Part shown: piece by piece, positions 4,660-5,939 of the stretch
Numbering within the stretch: position 1 is the stretch's first letter
How the letters are laid out: the number at the start of each line of letters is the position of its first letter
Assembly (NCBI GenBank): GCA_029287645.1
Contig: JARFQS010000545.1
Coordinates: forward strand, 1 to 5,939
Direction of reading: 5' to 3'
From: Thermoanaerobaculia bacterium
GTDB taxonomy: Bacteria > Acidobacteriota > Thermoanaerobaculia > Multivoradales > JAHEKO01
Length of the DNA stretch: 5,939 nucleotides
The notes under the pieces: generated by a model
Database searches by the model: none
What the model saw: only the letters and a program-made list of their open reading frames with translations
Told to the model about the DNA's origin: nothing
Program-made: the position numbers and the translations under genes

Positions 4660-5939
4660 ATGACCCAATCACGAGTGGCAATTCTCAAGACGCAACCGGG
4701 ATCGGTGATTGCCGACTACGGAGAGCTCATGCACCTGGCGGGCTACCAGGACGTGATCGCTCCCGACGCCGACACGGCGCTGAAAGTGAACATCTCCTGG
4801 CATTTCTTCTATCCGGGCAGCTCGACGACGCCCTGGCAGCTCGACGGCGTCATCCGGACGATGCTCGAGGACGGCTACGATCCGTCGCTGATCCATGCCT
4901 GTCACAACCGGACCGTGGTCATCGATGCCCATCTGGGTGAGCGAGAGAACAAGCAGCTCCCGGTCGTCGAAGCGCACGGTCTCGACAACGTCCACCTGTA
5001 CGAGGGCGAGGAATGGATCCACATTCGCGACGCGGTCGGTGACCTGGCTGACAAGTTCCTCTGCCTGAACGATGTCTACCCGAAGGGGTTCCATATTCCC
5101 CGTCGCTTCATCGGCGAGAACATCATCCATCTACCGACGGTGAAGACCCACGTCTTCACGACGACGACCGGCGCCATGAAGAACGCCTTCGGGGGTCTTC
5201 TCAACGAGAAGCGGCATTGGACGCATCCGGTGATCCACGAGACCCTGGTCGACCTTCTGATGATCCAGAAGAAGATCCACCGGGGCGTCTTCGCGGTCAT
5301 GGACGGTACCTTCGCGGGTGACGGTCCGGGGCCGAGGTGCATGATCCCGCACGTCAAGAACGTCATCCTGGCGAGCTCCGATCAGGTGGCCATCGACGCG
5401 GTGGCGGCCGCACTGATGGGCTTCGACCCGATGGACATCGAGTTCATCCGACTGGCTCACGAGCTCGGCCTCGGCTGCGGCGATCTCCGAGAGATCGAGC
5501 TGGTGGGCGACGAGTCGGCAGCGGCCGAGCGCTGGGACTTCGTCGGACCGTTCAAGGAGATGACGTTCGCCTCCCGAATGCAGCACAAGATCTACTGGGG
5601 CCCCCTGAAGAAGCCCAGCGAGTGGTCGCTGAAGACCGTGCTGGCTCCCTTGGCCTACGCGGCGAGCGTCCTCTACCACGACACCTTCTGCTACCCGTTC
5701 AAAGCCAAGAAGCAGATGGCCGAGGTCCTGGAGAGCGACTGGGGGCGCCTGTTCCGAGATTGGGAAGGCCTACAGGCCGACGACAGAGGGTTCCCCCAGA
5801 TTGGCGAGGCTCCCGCGGAGCTGAAGCGCACTGGAATGGCCGCGTTCTGGACCTCCCTGGGGATTCTGGGAACCTGCCTGAAGGAGGCTCCCGAGATCGC
5901 CCAACGACGCAGGATGTCGGCTGCCAACAAGCCGAAAGC
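4660..5939 (+). CDS. DUF362 family protein, 3' partial
   Basis: The frame is open from the ATG at 4660 to the window end (426 codons), so the stop lies outside. Residues 1-284 read as DUF362: an opening strand (SRVAILK), KVNISWHFF (42-50), IIHLPTVKTH (155-164), GAMKNAFGGLL (171-181), VFAVMDGTFAGDGPGP (210-225) and SSDQVAIDAVAAALMGFDP (239-257). The family is widespread in bacteria and archaea and its biochemical role is poorly defined; some members carry ferredoxin-type iron-sulfur domains. Here the cysteines are scattered and no CxxCxxC cluster is visible in the part seen. Residues about 290-426 are an extension beyond the core, with aromatic-rich segments (WDFVGPF, IYWGPLKKP, YPFKAKKQ, WGRLFRDW) and a moderately hydrophobic stretch at 324-347 that is interrupted by charged and polar residues. 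The spacing from the hairpin after the small operon suggests a separate transcription unit. The family call is strong; function cannot be assigned. Confidence 0.88.
   Translation, partial: MTQSRVAILKTQPGSVIADYGELMHLAGYQDVIAPDADTALKVNISWHFFYPGSSTTPWQLDGVIRTMLEDGYDPSLIHACHNRTVVIDAHLGERENKQLPVVEAHGLDNVHLYEGEEWIHIRDAVGDLADKFLCLNDVYPKGFHIPRRFIGENIIHLPTVKTHVFTTTTGAMKNAFGGLLNEKRHWTHPVIHETLVDLLMIQKKIHRGVFAVMDGTFAGDGPGPRCMIPHVKNVILASSDQVAIDAVAAALMGFDPMDIEFIRLAHELGLGCGDLREIELVGDESAAAERWDFVGPFKEMTFASRMQHKIYWGPLKKPSEWSLKTVLAPLAYAASVLYHDTFCYPFKAKKQMAEVLESDWGRLFRDWEGLQADDRGFPQIGEAPAELKRTGMAAFWTSLGILGTCLKEAPEIAQRRRMSAANKPK

Noticed and set aside
5131..5679. A 182-codon minus-strand open frame (and others at 4669-5130 and 5076-5366)
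   Set aside because: They lie antisense to the DUF362 frame, which has clear family motifs; these frames show none.

Overview
The window comes from a high-GC bacterium. Gene content is typical of large environmental genomes: a TPR/FG-GAP/ASPIC-UnbV protein, a crotonase-fold enzyme and a DUF362 protein. It also has an excellent sigma-54 type promoter. This mix would fit Acidobacteriota, Myxococcota, Planctomycetota or related lineages, but no rRNA or other taxonomic marker is present, so the assignment is only a suggestion. Both ends of the window cut through genes.

Layout. (1) Positions 1-3102, plus strand: the C-terminal 1033 residues of a very long protein. It has TPR-like helices, seven FG-GAP/VCBS-type repeats that suggest a seven-bladed beta-propeller, an ASPIC/UnbV-like segment and about 420 further residues with no named domain that I can assign. 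(2) Positions 3099-3845, minus strand: a 248-residue enoyl-CoA hydratase/isomerase family protein. It converges on gene 1 and shares the four bases CTAG, so both stop codons overlap. It keeps only one of the two classical hydratase glutamates, which favours an isomerase-like or other crotonase activity. (3) Positions 3846-4071: an unusually AT-rich divergent intergenic region. It holds a 7-bp inverted repeat, possible sigma-70 type promoters in both directions and a near-perfect -24/-12 (sigma-54) promoter pointing right. (4) Positions 4072-4544, plus strand: a two-gene unit encoding a 69-residue zinc-ribbon protein and, 5 bases later, an 85-residue acidic helical protein. Neither is a family I recognise. 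A GC-rich hairpin follows. (5) Positions 4660-5939, plus strand: the first 426 codons of a DUF362-family protein. Its start codon is preceded by two back-to-back small hairpins, the second of which contains the likely ribosome-binding region.

The genes do not form one obvious pathway. The most distinctive unit is the sigma-54 driven zinc-ribbon/acidic-protein pair. It is compact, has its own promoter and hairpin end, and probably responds to a specific signal through an enhancer-binding activator. No tRNA, rRNA, CRISPR array, insertion sequence or phage gene was seen.
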